64,000 nt of DNA, from positions 1,426,001-1,490,000 of the forward strand of contig QUOL01000006.1 in the NCBI GenBank assembly GCA_009761415.1, written 5' to 3'. Positions 1 to 11,187 of this stretch are shown here, one piece after another. Source of the DNA: Sarcomyxa edulis (lineage: Eukaryota > Basidiomycota > Agaricomycetes > Agaricales > Mycenaceae). The notes under the pieces are model-generated. The model had not been told where the DNA came from. It was given only the letters and a program-made list of their open reading frames with translations, and did not search any database. Made by a program: the position numbers and the translations under genes. Each line of letters opens with the position of its first letter. Positions within the stretch are counted from its first letter, which is position 1.

Positions 1-120
1 TTGGGATTTGGAGGTAGAAGGAAAGAAATGGGTCGATGGCAAGAACGTGAGTCTTTCATTCTACTCAAAAAATATTTGAGGTATAACTGACCGACTCCTT
101 CTATCATTCAGTTTAAGTAG
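1..120 (+). CDS. eEF1B-gamma paralogue, 3' end only (cut by window edge)
   Basis: Translation elongation factor 1B gamma is the structural subunit of the eEF1B nucleotide-exchange complex. Only its last residues are visible. Positions 2-46 encode WDLEVEGKKWVDGKN, an intron follows (GTGAGT at 47, AG at 110-111), and a last exon TTT-AAG-TAG (112-120) adds Phe-Lys-stop. The family normally ends in FK. The same ending, the same splice position and a similar intron sequence occur in the complete gene at 3120-4761 on the other strand, so the two are convergent paralogues. Coding differences are mostly synonymous, with one Glu/Asp change, which suggests the reading frame is under selection. Whether the rest of the gene exists lies outside the window. 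Confidence 0.8.
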
Positions 121-662
121 ACTGTCCTCGATACATGTTTGATATCTTGTTTTGTATAGAAGGGGATGGATAGTTAAATCAAGGAGATTTCATTACACAA
201 GTCGAACTTGCATTCTACCTTCCATGCGCTATACTCTCGAAACATCCGTGTGGTATCCAATGTATGGATATATCCTGGCTGGTATACTTGCCGAAGCCAG
301 TCGACTGGGGTTGTTTTTCCAAGCGTTGCGTACTCTGTTACGTCAGATAAGCCATAGCCAGCGCGAATAGTGTACCCCAGGTTTCACTTTAGTCCGTACA
401 TCGAGACGGGACGTACGTCGTGGGCATGCCACATTGAGGGTTAGTCGAAGTAAAAGTCAGCCGCTGATCAACCCCAATCAGAGCTCCTCTACTCAACATT
501 TCCTGGCGATCTATTTGTTGTACGGTTCTGGCTGGAAATCAATCATACTTCGTTGAACACGAGGAAAACTATATTGCAATGCATGGGTAGCTGAACCTAG
601 GTGGGCAAGATGGGTCAGAATAATATACAATTGCAACATACGTCCCTCCAGTAACAAGCATT
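121..662. other. Intergenic, no gene seen
   Basis: This is the shared 3' flank of the eEF1B-gamma end (+) and the dehydrogenase (-), which converge here. The open frame at 152-370 has no recognisable domain or splice structure and is probably chance. Confidence 0.6.
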
Positions 663-2384
663 TCAGTCCTTAGATACTTTGATAACAACTTTCCCAACAT
701 GTTTTTGCGAATCGAGGTATGCATACGCCTCCTTCACATCGTTGAAAGCAAAGATCTTATCGATAACGGGGTGGATATCGCGTGCAGCTATAAGGCGGAC
801 CATATCCTCGAATCTAGAAAATGAAAATAACGATCGGTCATATACCATCCACTCGTAGGGTTTGAAAAGGAAAGGGATTTACTGAGAGACAGAGCCAATT
901 TGTATACCGCGAACTGTTACTGCGGCTGATCGGAGCGCTTGTAGTCCAACTGAAATATCATCCGTGCTCTATCGTTTAAGAAGTATTAGAAAGGACCAAT
1001 ACCGAAGTGGAATATGATCATACTGTAGCGATGGATCCAATTGAGCTGATCAGACCTGCTCCAATACGAATAGCCTTGACTGATCTTGCAAAGGTCCCTG
1101 GTCCACCGACCTGAAATATCTGATCAAAAGCAATGCTTCGAGAGACGAAACCGCTTTCGTACCTCGATAATATGATCTACACCCCTGTTATTCGTCTGCG
1201 ACGCGATCAGTATAGTCCAGGCAAAAACAAATAGCAAAAAAACCTGTGAATACGAACATATTTCATCACCTCTTGATCCCATTCGGGTGTCTTCTTGTAG
1301 TTGATCAGGTATGTGGCGCCTAGTTTCTTGGCGATCTCGAGCTTCTGGTCAGAAGAGGATGTCGCGATCACTGTTGCACCAGACGCAACGGCGAACTGAA
1401 GTGCAAAACTAGACAGCGACAATCGCTGGTACGCCACAGACAAGAGATTCAATAATTGAAGTTATACGCACATCGATACACCGCCTGTTCCTTGAACAAG
1501 GACAGTATCACCGCCTTTCAACTTGAACGCGCCACCTAATAATGCGTTGTACGCAGTCAATGCAGCACAGCTGAAGAGGAAAGCGTCAGAAATGCCGATT
1601 GACACGCGGAAGGATGAAGTGATTACGGTAATGTAGAAGCCTCTTCGTAGGAAAGCTGTTCAGGAATTCGAACGAGGGACTACAATACAGTGCGCGGCGT
1701 CAATAACTCGTCAGTTGGTATAGGTGGCAGATGTCCGCACATGAGCAGAGAATAATTTATATTCGGTCAAAACTCCTTGACTCTGCCCGCCTTGAGAAGT
1801 GACTATCGGAATGGAATATCAGGATTACTGGGAGGAACAAAGTCACAGAAGATGTCGACCTACATTGAATTGCACGCGAGGTGGGACCGTGCACATGATC
1901 CAAAGCAAAATTGGCACACACACGGTCCCCTCTCTTCCATTTTCTAACATCTTCACCGGCAGCGATGACCTCTCCAGCCATGTCAGAACAAGGCACGAGA
2001 TCCTCTTGAATCACCGAGGCCCTTGCTATAGAGCTTTCGAGTAGAGTCAGTATCAGTGAACGAAAATAATCATTGAGATACATATGTATACCCCGGCGGA
2101 TATGCATTTTTGGCCACTGTCAAGTCACGGAACTGTCTCAGTCAAGAAGTGAGCTCATAGACGACCCATGGTTTACATGTCGCGCGCACCTGGAGAGAAA
2201 CAGCATGGACTTTCACCAAGACTTCGGATGCTTTGGGCTGACGCAATGGACTTTTTCTCAAAGTGAGACTTTGATATGTACCCAACTAGTGGACAATTGA
2301 TCCGTTAGTCGTCTCGTTGCTGCGTAGGGGTGTAATACATACCTGCGGGAAATAATACTCCGAAGTTGTGGCAGGGTAAGACAT
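663..2384 (-). CDS. Zinc-type alcohol dehydrogenase-like oxidoreductase (MDR family)
   Basis: Medium-chain dehydrogenase/reductase of the quinone-oxidoreductase-like group, a probable cytosolic NAD(P)H-dependent enzyme; the substrate cannot be told. The start is ATG at 2384-2382 ([14 protein letters not shown]). Exons include 2384-2343, 2285-2190, 2132-2092 and 2021-1888, with several more down to the stop at 663-665. In order, the product shows a GroES-like N-terminal half ([15 protein letters not shown], then [10 protein letters not shown] and [10 protein letters not shown]), the segment [31 protein letters not shown], the Rossmann motif [30 protein letters not shown], and a C-terminal [18 protein letters not shown]. 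All of these match the family in order and spacing, at about 350 residues. The structural-zinc cysteine cluster of classical ADH is not apparent. The donor at the end of the fourth exon (GTCCCA) is weak, so that one junction is less certain. Confidence 0.88.
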
Positions 2385-3119
2385 CGTCGCTGTGAGAGAA
2401 CAGTATACCAATAGTGGTTATATGGACGGTGCTATATATGGCCAATCCGGTTCGAGTCCGGATGCTTATAACTTGTCGTGGTAATTCCCGACGATTCCTG
2501 CAATAAAAGTGTCTTAGATGACCAAGAGATGAGATATGCATGATTCAGCGGAAGCATTGACTCGGATAGCATCCGGATCTCGGCGTGATAAATGACCATA
2601 GGTCCATAAAGTCCCGTCTTTCCATCGAAGCATCAAGGATCATCCTCTATACTGTATATCATTCGTGTTAGCTATAGGTCAAGCTGAACAGGCTGGTCTG
2701 GTCAAGCACACGACGCGTGTTGACATCCTAGACGACTTGCGCCACCGTCCCGCACTATGTACATCACAACCATCTGAAGTACATCCATAGATGGGACAGC
2801 AAGAGGGTTGAGATCCACCACAGCGCGAGGGAGTCAAGCACGGCCTTGGTTGGCAGCTTGAACGACTGCCAGTGGGAATGCGGTGGTCAAGAGTAGTAAG
2901 AGAGAGCAAGAGTAACTTCAAGTGGAGCTCACGGGGTCACAGACGTGACATCACCTCATTCGATGCAATTAAATCTTCGACTTATCCTGTCGACCTCTTC
3001 CAAACAAGAAAGTGAACGCAGACTGAATTCGAACAGATGGTAGTGACAAAGAAAAAGATACAGAACTACTGATACTAAACACAAGACTTCTCTCTATCCC
3101 CCAATCCATTGGACACATT
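2385..3119. other. Intergenic region between two minus-strand genes
   Basis: This holds the upstream region of the dehydrogenase and the 3' flank of eEF1B-gamma. The minus-strand open frame at 2679-2921 is Cys-rich but has no ATG (it begins at TTG), and no convincing splice model was found. No gene is called. Confidence 0.5.
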
Positions 3120-4761
3120 TTACTTGAACTAGAAAATATCAAAAGTCGGTCAGTTAAGTTTCAAAAATTTGGAAGAAAGAGATCAAACTCACGTTCTTGC
3201 CATCTACCCACTTCTTTCCGTCTACCTCCAAATCCCAAGCCAAAGCACCCTCGAAGAAGGATTTCTGTGCGGGATCTTCAAGATCGAGCTTCGTGAACGA
3301 GTACGATTCCCAATCAGGAGCGACCTCGACGACGGGCTTGGCCTCCTGTCCTCGTAGGATCAAAGCACCAGCGATGATGGAGTCACCAGCGGATCCAAGA
3401 ACACCGACGGAACCGAAGAGGTACTTGCGGGAAGCCTCGAGACGGTTGAAGAATCCACCGATCTGGTTGGAAGACATGAATGTCTGTGTGAGCTCCTCGT
3501 TGTACTTGAAGTCCATGCGCCAGACGGAGAAACCGGTCTTGTCGTAGCTAAAGAAGAACGTCCATCATAAATCACGATTGTGAATAGTTGATATACGAAG
3601 TCACATACTTCTCGTAGAACCACTCCAAAGCACCGCCAGCACCACGGGTCTCCTTGTTGGAGTAAGCGCGTTTCCAATCCTCGAGGTTCAAGGTGGATTT
3701 GGGGAGGTCGTCAAGGGGGTTCTTGGCTTTTGGCTCTTCGGGAACCAGAGGCTCATCCTCCTCGTCATCAGCTGCCTTTGCTTTGGGCTTCTTCTCTGCT
3801 TTGGGGGCAGCTGCTGGAGCGGGTTTGGTCTCCTTTTTCTCTTTAGGAGGAGGGGTGAATTGGAGAGCCTTCTCGCAGTACTCGATCTCTCCGTAGATCT
3901 CTTTGAGTTTGGGTTGGTTGACGATGGTCTCAATGTGACGGACGAGGTTGGGGAGTTTGGCACGGAGGGGAGCGTCAATGGTGATACCGACGGCGCGTTG
4001 GAAGAAGGAGGCGATGGTAAGATCGGCTAGGGTGATGCGCTCGCCGACGAAGAAAGTGCGGGTAGAGAGGTGAGCCTCCAGAACGTAGAGTGTGCGTAAT
4101 TGACGCTCTAGGATTGTGTTATGTAACTTTCAAGAAAAAAGATTAGTCCTGAAGAGATATGCGAGGCGAATAACGAAAAAAACGTACGGGCTTGGCATAA
4201 GGAGTGAGTCTACCTTTGACGAGTCCAAAGATGATAGATGTGAAATCGTCAACCTCTGATTCTGCTAGATGAATCCATTGGTCAACGAGAGCAGCCTCCT
4301 TCTCATCATGTCCAAGGAGACCAGAGTTGGGTGCTAGACCGGCAACTATGAAAAATTCGACAATTAGTGACCAATATTCCAAAATAAAAGTTGCGGATAG
4401 AGAAATGAGATTCAGTCTCGAGGCAATTGCTACCAGATCCATCTCCCTAGCGATCAAACCCAGAAAAAAATCTTGACTCACTGTAGCGTGCGATAGCAGC
4501 AGCCTCGAACAACTTGAATCCATCCTTTCCTTCCCAAGCAGGAATTTTTCCATGGGGGAATTTTTCAAGGAACTCGGGCTTCTTGTTGTCCTCAAAGTGG
4601 GTGTAAGCCGTGGGCAACTCAATAGTGAGTCCTCCGAGGGCGGCAGCAGCTCGGATCTAATACCGTATTAGCATTGTTATCGACAGATGGTTTCGACAGA
4701 TAAAACATACGGTTTTGCCCTTGTTTTGGTAGGGTACAGTCCAAAGAGTTCCGATAGACAT
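3120..4761 (-). CDS. TEF4: Elongation factor 1B gamma (eEF1Bγ)
   Basis: Gamma subunit of the eEF1B complex, which helps reload eEF1A with GTP during translation. There are six exons (4761-4711, 4656-4482, 4345-4188, 4126-3609, 3547-3193, 3128-3120). All phases close, giving 421 residues, a normal length. The N-terminal half is a GST-like domain: MSIGTLWTVPYQNKGKT at the start, and FVGERITLADLTIASFFQRA in the helical part. A Lys/Ala/Pro-rich and acidic linker follows (AEKKPKAKAADDEEDEP). The C-terminal eEF1G domain begins at NPLDDLPKSTLNLEDWKRAYSN and includes GFSVWRMDFKYNEELTQTFM and SNQIGGFFNRLEASRKYLFG. The protein ends GKNFK. The last exon codes only Phe-Lys-stop. It is convergent with a second gamma-subunit end at 1-120. 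Confidence 0.96.
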
Positions 4762-5101
4762 TTTGTGGGATGAGGTCGAGGGGTATGGTAGTAAAGTGAT
4801 AAGAGATCTGATTTCGAGTCGACTCAAATTTTTTGGTCGAGTCACGATCTGTCACGGAAAATGGCCGACATTGCAGCTTAGGGCAGGCCTCATCGATTGA
4901 AAAATATAGATATCCGATATCATGATAATCTTATTCTGATTCTATAGTACAACATGCATGACAGAACTTCTACAGATTACAAGTCTTCTCTAGTTTATAC
5001 GATCCAGACCCGTTCCGCAAAAGTAGAGGTTGGTGAAACCTGAGGTGAAAGCGCCAGGTCAGAAACGTGCATAGAGATAATGCGAAGCAAAGACGAAGGA
5101 G

Positions 5102-5187
5102 GGAAAATCAGATTTTCAAAATCTCGACATGAAATGTTACTTCAGACAGGGATAACTGAAAAATTTATAAAATCTCATCACAATAGG
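5102..5187. repeat. Direct repeat, copy 1
   Basis: About 86 bp, repeated 370 bp downstream at 5471-5557 with few differences. The conserved core runs from CAGATTTTCAA through TTACTTCAGACAGGGATAAC to TTTATAAAATCT. Confidence 0.9.
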
Positions 5188-5470
5188 GCGCGGTGGCATG
5201 ATGACACGGCAAATGATGAAGAGAATACGAGAAAACGCTCACCAATGACGACTTCTTGCTCATACGATTGAAAGGCTTAGCATGTCGCGACGCGTGTACT
5301 TGAATCAGTCAAGTCCTGGAGAGTTGTGACGCAGACCCGGAGAGCAGTTGGATAAGGAGACCCTGATCCGTCTGAGCATTTTTAGTGGCGACAATTCCCA
5401 CATTCGACAGAGAGATCTGGAATGAATGTACATCAGTATACGACCAGTTGGAGAATGAGCACAACAGGAA

Positions 5471-5557
5471 GGAAAGAATCAGATTTTCAATATCTCGACA
5501 TAAATTGTTACTTCAGACAGGGATAACTGAAAAATTTATAAAATCTCTTCATATAGG
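5471..5557. repeat. Direct repeat, copy 2
   Basis: Second copy of the 5102-5187 repeat in the same orientation, with about one extra base and a handful of substitutions. Flanks on either side do not match, so the duplication looks local and limited to this unit. Confidence 0.9.
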
Positions 5558-6126
5558 AAAGGCTGTCGGAATACGACGAAGACACAGAAGCGTCCGAGTA
5601 CTCACCGTATCAGCATGTCAGCACCGTCCAGACTTGTCAATGGCGGCGTTCATTTTAGTTGTGCAACCTACCTGCTACAGCGAGCAGAGATCTCTTCTAT
5701 ATGGATTCATGACGTCCAAAGTTCAATTCGAGGCCGAGTTGAGGTTGTTTCGGAGCATTCAGGGCCAGAGATTGACAAGTACGAGCGTAGAAGAAGATCA
5801 CCACAAAAAAACACAAAGTTCGAATAAATACCACAGTTTAGGGTAGGCTCAAAAAACTTGGGGGAGGACTGTACGTCTTTCACTGTCTCTGGCTCTTAGA
5901 TATACTGGCGTTTCTGGCAGCACTCTTCTTCAGATTTCCTGTATATATAACTCCAGACACCATCTTCACCGAACTTCATCTACGAGAGTCTTGAAAACGC
6001 CACTTGTACCCGACTCAATTCAGCTGACGCCATTATGGAATCGGGATTTCTAATCGACGGGAACGGCGTTTACCACGAACCACCACGTCGAAATTGAGGC
6101 GTTTTCTTACCAGCTACCTCAGAACA

Positions 6127-7078
6127 ATGTCCAAGAACATTGTCATCGTCGGAGGACACGGAAATGTACGATTCCAATTCACCATCAAGTCTATTGATTA
6201 TTGACCAGATATTCCAAAACAGGTCTCTCTCAAATTAGCACGTCTTTTGGCGCCCAAGCACTCCGTCACTTCTATTATCCGGAACAAAGACCACGAAGCT
6301 GATATCAAGGCGATACCTTCCAAACCCGTAGTTTTGTCCTTGGAAGAATCACCCGTCCAAGAATTCAGCGATGTATTCGAGGGCCAGGATGTGGTTTATT
6401 TCAGTGCCGGCGCCGGCGGTAAGGGTGAGCGAGCTTCATGATCACTCATCTGTATAGCCATTCATCGAGAGCTTCAGGTGGTCCGGAAAGAACCAAAGCT
6501 GTCGATTTCGAAGGCGCGGTGAAAGTATTCGACGCCATCGAAGGTGTCAAAGGTCCGAAACCTAGGTTAATCTTGGTATCTGCGATCGATGTCCGGAACC
6601 CAGATATCATACCCGCGCATTATGTGCGTATCTCATTCCCCTTTTCCCGTATCTCATTCTCACGAGCTACGTATATCAGACCGAAGCAGACAAAGCAGTT
6701 TCCCAACGCATTCGCGGAGTCATTCCGTATTACATGCAATGCAAGTATGAAGCCGACAAAAACTTAGTTACCCGCGATGCATTCAAATGGACGATTCTCC
6801 GCCCTGGAGGGTTAACCAACGATCCCGCAAAAGGCACTGTGGCTGCTGGGAGAACCCATCTGACGGAGACCATAACAGTGCGTTGACATGACGTTACCTG
6901 TACTCAATGACATTGATCATGTCGTGTGTAGCGAGACGACGTAGCCAAGACATTGTCATTGCTAGTTGATAGAGAGGACGCTTCTGGTCTTGCAATCGAT
7001 GTGGTAGGAGGCGATGTTCCGATTGATGAGGCCTTAGATGCTGCCATAAAGAAAGGAGAGACTGATTTTTTGGGATGA
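6127..7078 (+). CDS. NAD(P)-binding, NmrA/YwnB-like oxidoreductase
   Basis: Atypical short-chain dehydrogenase, cytosolic; the substrate is unknown. Five exons (6127-6165, 6223-6424, 6478-6623, 6680-6877, 6932-7078) close to 243 residues. The start MSKNIVIVGGHGN carries the dinucleotide-binding loop, split by intron 1 just before VSLKLARLLA. Later landmarks are the strand-plus-loop VVYFSAGAGGKGGPERT, PRLILVSAIDVRN, YYMQCKYEADKNL (the Tyr/Lys region of the family), WTILRPGGLTNDPAKG and TRDDVAKTLSLLVD. These are typical of the NAD(P)H-binding (PF13460-type) family in fungi. It is divergent from the eEF1B-gamma gene. Confidence 0.88.
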
Positions 7079-7521
7079 AGTCGTAGAGAGAAATAGAATT
7101 AGTGAAACATGTAAGTACCTGTGTATGAGCTTCTGTTGTGTATCTTCGTTACTGCCTGATCATGAGTGACAACTCCAGCATGCTCAACACTCCTCCGAGA
7201 GGTCAGTTTCTACCACGTCCATCATCAGATGCTCGGCACTTTGGAGTAGATACGTAAAGTACGTGCTTTGGAGGTACGGTGATTACCCAATTCCTCCGGT
7301 CAGAGCTAATCTGTCCATCATATATCATAGGTCCTTCATTATCGGCGGATATCTCTTAGACTGCACGTGTGCAAGTCACGGTGCCCCCACAGACTTTACA
7401 CAGGAACTCGAGGGCTATGCTGCCTCGTTCAATGCTGTGGATAGGGACCCTGCCAGAAGACGATGTCAAATACTGCGAGAGTGAATCGAAGAACTATCAG
7501 TTCCCAGTTTTTATTGTCAGG
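7079..7521. other. Intergenic, no gene seen
   Basis: A gap of 443 bp between two co-directional plus-strand genes. The open frames at 7263-7484 and 7369-7662 begin at codons other than ATG or overlap the start of the next gene, and I do not support them. Confidence 0.5.
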
Positions 7522-9587
7522 ATGCCAAGTCAGGTCTGCCCACCCGTGCATCTTGGCCTCAACGAGACCATTGGAGTATCATTTCTTGGATTCGTCTTGG
7601 GGGCAATGTGGGTAGCTCCATCTAGTTTTTTTCTGACTTGTATGGCCATATACCGAGTCTAATATCGTTGTGGTTGCCTATAGATTGTTCGGCGTTACTG
7701 TTCAACAAACGTATCAATATTTCCGCAACTACGCTGAGGATCCTATCACTCAAAAACTAATCGTGACGGTTCTTTGGTAAAGTCCACTTGTGTCCGGCTC
7801 CGGTTTAGTCTCTGACCTTTGATGCCAGCCTTCTTGATGCCGTCCACCTCGCCTTCTCGGTCCACTTGTTATATTTCTACATAATCCACAACTTCGGTAA
7901 CATCGAAGCAATCCAGCATGCGGTCTGGTATGCCCCCCTTTCTTCACTTCTTCTCAAAGTCCACGCTTACGCCCTGTGATTGGCAGGAGTTTGAAGGTTT
8001 GGGACCGTTCATGTTCTTTCTCCGTGCATACCAGTTCTCACCGTGATATAACTATTCCAGGCACTAGGCACAGTTCAGGTGAGTATACATGTCACCTTAA
8101 CAGCTCGTTCGGATAAATCCTTGACGCATGCGGGATGACATAGGTCCTTGTTATATGGCTGGTCCAGAGGTAACGCGATTTAAACCCGACCTGAACGATT
8201 CTGATGTCCTTCTTTGGGGCGCGTTCGTGCGCTGTTCCAGTCTGTATATCGTACGTATGTGTAAACGTGAGTGGATCAAGGCACACGTCGTCAAAGCAGC
8301 TCAAAACGAAGGGTCTGACTCTGACTCTGACCACCTTCTAGTATCTCAGTTATGGATTCTACGACGAGGTAGAAGGATGCTCCTAATCGGAGCTAAACTT
8401 ATCGGTATAATCGCTTTTGGTCGGTCTTGACGTTTGATTCTCAATCTCGCTATCTGCCTCTGATTCTTTTGTTCTCTACCTATCACAGCCGTCGGAATAA
8501 GTCAGTCTTTGTTCCTTTGCCACCCGTCAATATTCGTTGTCTCTCCCGCTCATTGTATGTGCTTTGTTAATTCAGTTTTCATCGTCGGCCTGTCAGTCAC
8601 AGTCTCCCTAAAATTCATTGCTTCCATACCCACGCCACTATGTTTTCCAGGAACAGACTCACTTGTATTATCCCTCTATCTGGGTTCAGTGTGAGTACCA
8701 TCACCAGTCCTTACCGTTCCTTGGCTCATGTTTTTAAATTGTGGCGCTAGTGGATAATATACCTTGCATTCGGTTCGACTGTGTTCATAGATTGTATTGT
8801 TGGGACATCTATGTTTTTTCTGCTCAACAAAAGCTTTGTCGGTATAAAACGGTAGGTTTTGACTCTTTATTTGTTCCAGATACGCCTCTGAGGCTAAACT
8901 CCAGGACGGACGATATAATATGGACCCTTACGCAATATTTTGTGAGCAGCGGTTTGCTGACCAGGTGCGTACGCTAATTAGTTATCTGACAGCTGCTCGT
9001 TGGTATTCGTGTGTGGCAGTCTGGCGTCCATGTCCTATATCATTCTGGTAAAGATCCACCTCTACCCCGAACTTTCCCCTTCATTTATGCAATCATAGTT
9101 CGCATCAAGACCGAAAACCTTACTATTCTTGGGAATGACATTCCTGATCACGCGATGTGAGTGAATAAATCCTGGGTCGTGCACATATCTACTCGGGGAG
9201 TGTTAACGTGGCAATACAGTATACGTCAACTCCTTCCTCGCGATGTGAGCCACAACGCAACTACGTTTTCTTTCTTCTACTCAGGCTCACCCGGAACTCA
9301 AGGTGTAACGCCAGAAACCGCCTTCGTAGCGAGCTTGATCGTACCATCCAACTCAATCTCTCCAGCATAACGGGCTTCATAGTCACGACAAAGACCAAAG
9401 ACCCCATAGCACTGGGTTCAAATAGCGAAGCAGGAGAAGGACAGAACCAGGTAAGAGGGTTTTTCTTTCCTTTTTCGTAGTCTCCCCTACTAATTTTACA
9501 TCGTATACCTAGTCTGTATCCGTACCTCCTCCCATGTCTTGGAATTGCGACTTAGGAGTGATAGACACTGCCACCATCACGGTTTGA
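7522..9587 (+). CDS. DUF6534-like integral membrane protein
   Basis: Seven-helix-type membrane protein of the lineage-expanded Agaricomycete family usually annotated DUF6534; its function is unknown. It is built from about a dozen very short exons. Start MPSQVCPPVHLGLNETIGVS (7522). First helix GVSFLGFVLGA, then LFGVTVQQTYQYFRNYAEDP, a helix LLDAVHLAFSVHLLYFYIIH with NFGNIEAIQHAVWSLKALGT, VLVIWLVQ, LYIVRMLWILRRGRR, and a hydrophobic run around GGAKL/FIVGLSVTVSLKFIA. The C-terminal half reads FIDCIVGTSMFFLLNKSF, RTDDIIWTLTQYFVSSGLLT and LYVNSFLAMLTRN, matching the family's DUF6534 core. The tail ends MSWNCDLGVIDTATITV-stop at 9587. Exon joins around 8225-8420 are the least certain because two acceptors compete. 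The single-copy start and full set of helices argue for an intact gene. Confidence 0.8.
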
Positions 9588-10987
9588 ATTATGTGTACCC
9601 AAGGGATTGGAGAATTTGTCCTGCCCGACCCCGCCCGCTGTCAGTGTCAATTAATTTTCCCCAGACTTGATCACGCGCGTTACGACAGGTACGACGCGTT
9701 CCAGATCCACGTGATTGCATCTCAGAGATGTTGAAGAGCTGGAAGTCAGACCCAAGTACTTGCACTTGGAAGGCCTACGTACCACTATCAGTTTCTCCGT
9801 GCTTTTGGATCACGACCTAGATCTCGGCCATTTCTTACGGCTGTTTTGTATAGTGCAATCGAACTTCTTTTCAAATCAATCACCTCCATGATATCCAATA
9901 TATCCGCCGGGACAAAAAGTAAGCATGCGTCTTGATAATTGATACCGTCATAATCAAGAGAAGGGGAAGGGGAAATCTTCGGAGCTTACGATCCAGGATA
10001 CTGGCAGCATATCGGACCGTTCAACATGATGGCTACGAGTCTCCAGATGTCGATAAGTCGCGTCCCTGCAACTCTTATCGCTTCACGGCAAGAACAAGTC
10101 TCACAGACGGAGTTGTGAGTGACATGCCCTCTCTCGCCGCATCATTGACACCCCAGAACGTGTCAATATCATATTCCGTATGTAGAAGGAACAAAGAGAT
10201 GAATTCCACGTCAAAATTGGAAAATCAACACTTCGATTTGTCTTTTACCTCCGTACAATGGAAAGTGCGATACAACGGACAAAATCCCACTCACCGATGT
10301 TGGTGCGCAGCTTATGAACTATACATCGAGGGTTGAGAAGCATACAAGTGGGATGAAGACCGACTCCGGCATCCAAACAAAGTATAACGGGCATAAATTA
10401 CCCATCGGTAATACTATCAACGATTCGAAGGAAGGCTTCTTCCATGGGCGTGGATGGATGGAGAACCGTTAACCGCAACGAAAGGAGAGGAGGAGGGCAA
10501 AACGTAAATTCTTAGCGTCCGAGGGTGAGGAAAGTAGTCGTGAGAACGACCTGGGAGAAAACTACAACGATAAAACAAAATTGAGTTAAATATTGGAAGG
10601 GACTGTGAACAGATGGCGCTATACTTACATATTGTACCTGCCAGGCACATTGCGTTTGCATTGTGTATTGAACACTCTTGGCTGAAGGGTATTGCCTCTG
10701 CAGCTTGTCGGTCAGGAGGTGGAAATCGGCAGGCTTCTTGTGATGCAAAAGTCGCGAACGATCCTAAAAGCTCGAGTCTTATTATTAGCAAGCCCAGAGC
10801 GTTTGAGTCAGAGACCAGGACAGAATCAACGTCCGTAACTCAGTGCTATCCTTGTAGCCATTGGAAATAGAGGACAAAGGCCAAACCATCTACGTGCGAT
10901 CATCATTCATACCAACCAGAACAGAACGAGGAGAACGTACGATGTGAAACCTTCCGAGTCCCCAGAACAAAGCAATTGAATCACTGG
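9588..10987. other. Gene-poor stretch with weak coding-like fragments
   Basis: No complete gene. The plus-strand frame at 9932-10336 (134 codons) has no recognisable domain. On the minus strand around 10510-10970 there are short hydrophobic segments next to plausible donor and acceptor sites, which could be remains of a membrane-protein gene, but I could not close a reading frame. Confidence 0.4.
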
Positions 10988-11187
10988 CAGACTCCTACCC
11001 ATCCGTTATGGGAAGAGGTAAAAGCGAAATCCTAGGTGTGGGTCGGTGCTAAGTCCCTAATCGGGGTTATCTTTATCTTATCTTTGTTTGTTCTTTTGTT
11101 TACTCTGAACCTTATACCTTTTACCTCTTCCCATAACGACTGGCAAAAATCTCGGTGGCGGTATGCGCATGTTTGGCTCCCCCGCGA
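10988..11187 (-). repeat. Palindromic ~200-bp repeat, uninterrupted (empty-site) copy
   Basis: This unit contains perfect 21-bp inverted arms (11004-11024 and 11118-11138; arm CGTTATGGGAAGAGGTAAAAG) around about 93 bp, with about 16 bp and 49 bp of further shared flank. Read on the minus strand, it matches 12192-12278 joined directly to 18705-18813, the two sides of the Ngaro insertion. It is therefore a pre-insertion relative of the occupied site. The arms and the short length resemble a MITE or other small non-coding repeat. It carries no coding sequence. Confidence 0.85.

Larger units (their letters stand above)
4762..6126. other. Divergent intergenic region containing a direct repeat
   Basis: This separates the eEF1B-gamma gene (-) from the oxidoreductase at 6127 (+), so it should contain both promoters. 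No gene was recognised. It contains an 86-87 bp direct repeat (5102-5187 and 5471-5557). The open frames at 5080-5271 and 5385-5846 include the repeat and have no family resemblance. Confidence 0.6.

Noticed and set aside
2410..2475. A tRNA-like T-arm (CCGG-TTCGAGT-CCGG) upstream of the dehydrogenase
   Set aside because: The sequence before it does not pair with the would-be 3' acceptor strand (TGCTTAT), and no anticodon stem forms. Probably chance.
2679..2921. Minus-strand Cys-rich frame that looked like a small secreted peptide
   Set aside because: It begins at TTG, not ATG. The hydrophobic stretch and the Cys-rich stretch lie in different frames and no splice model joins them.
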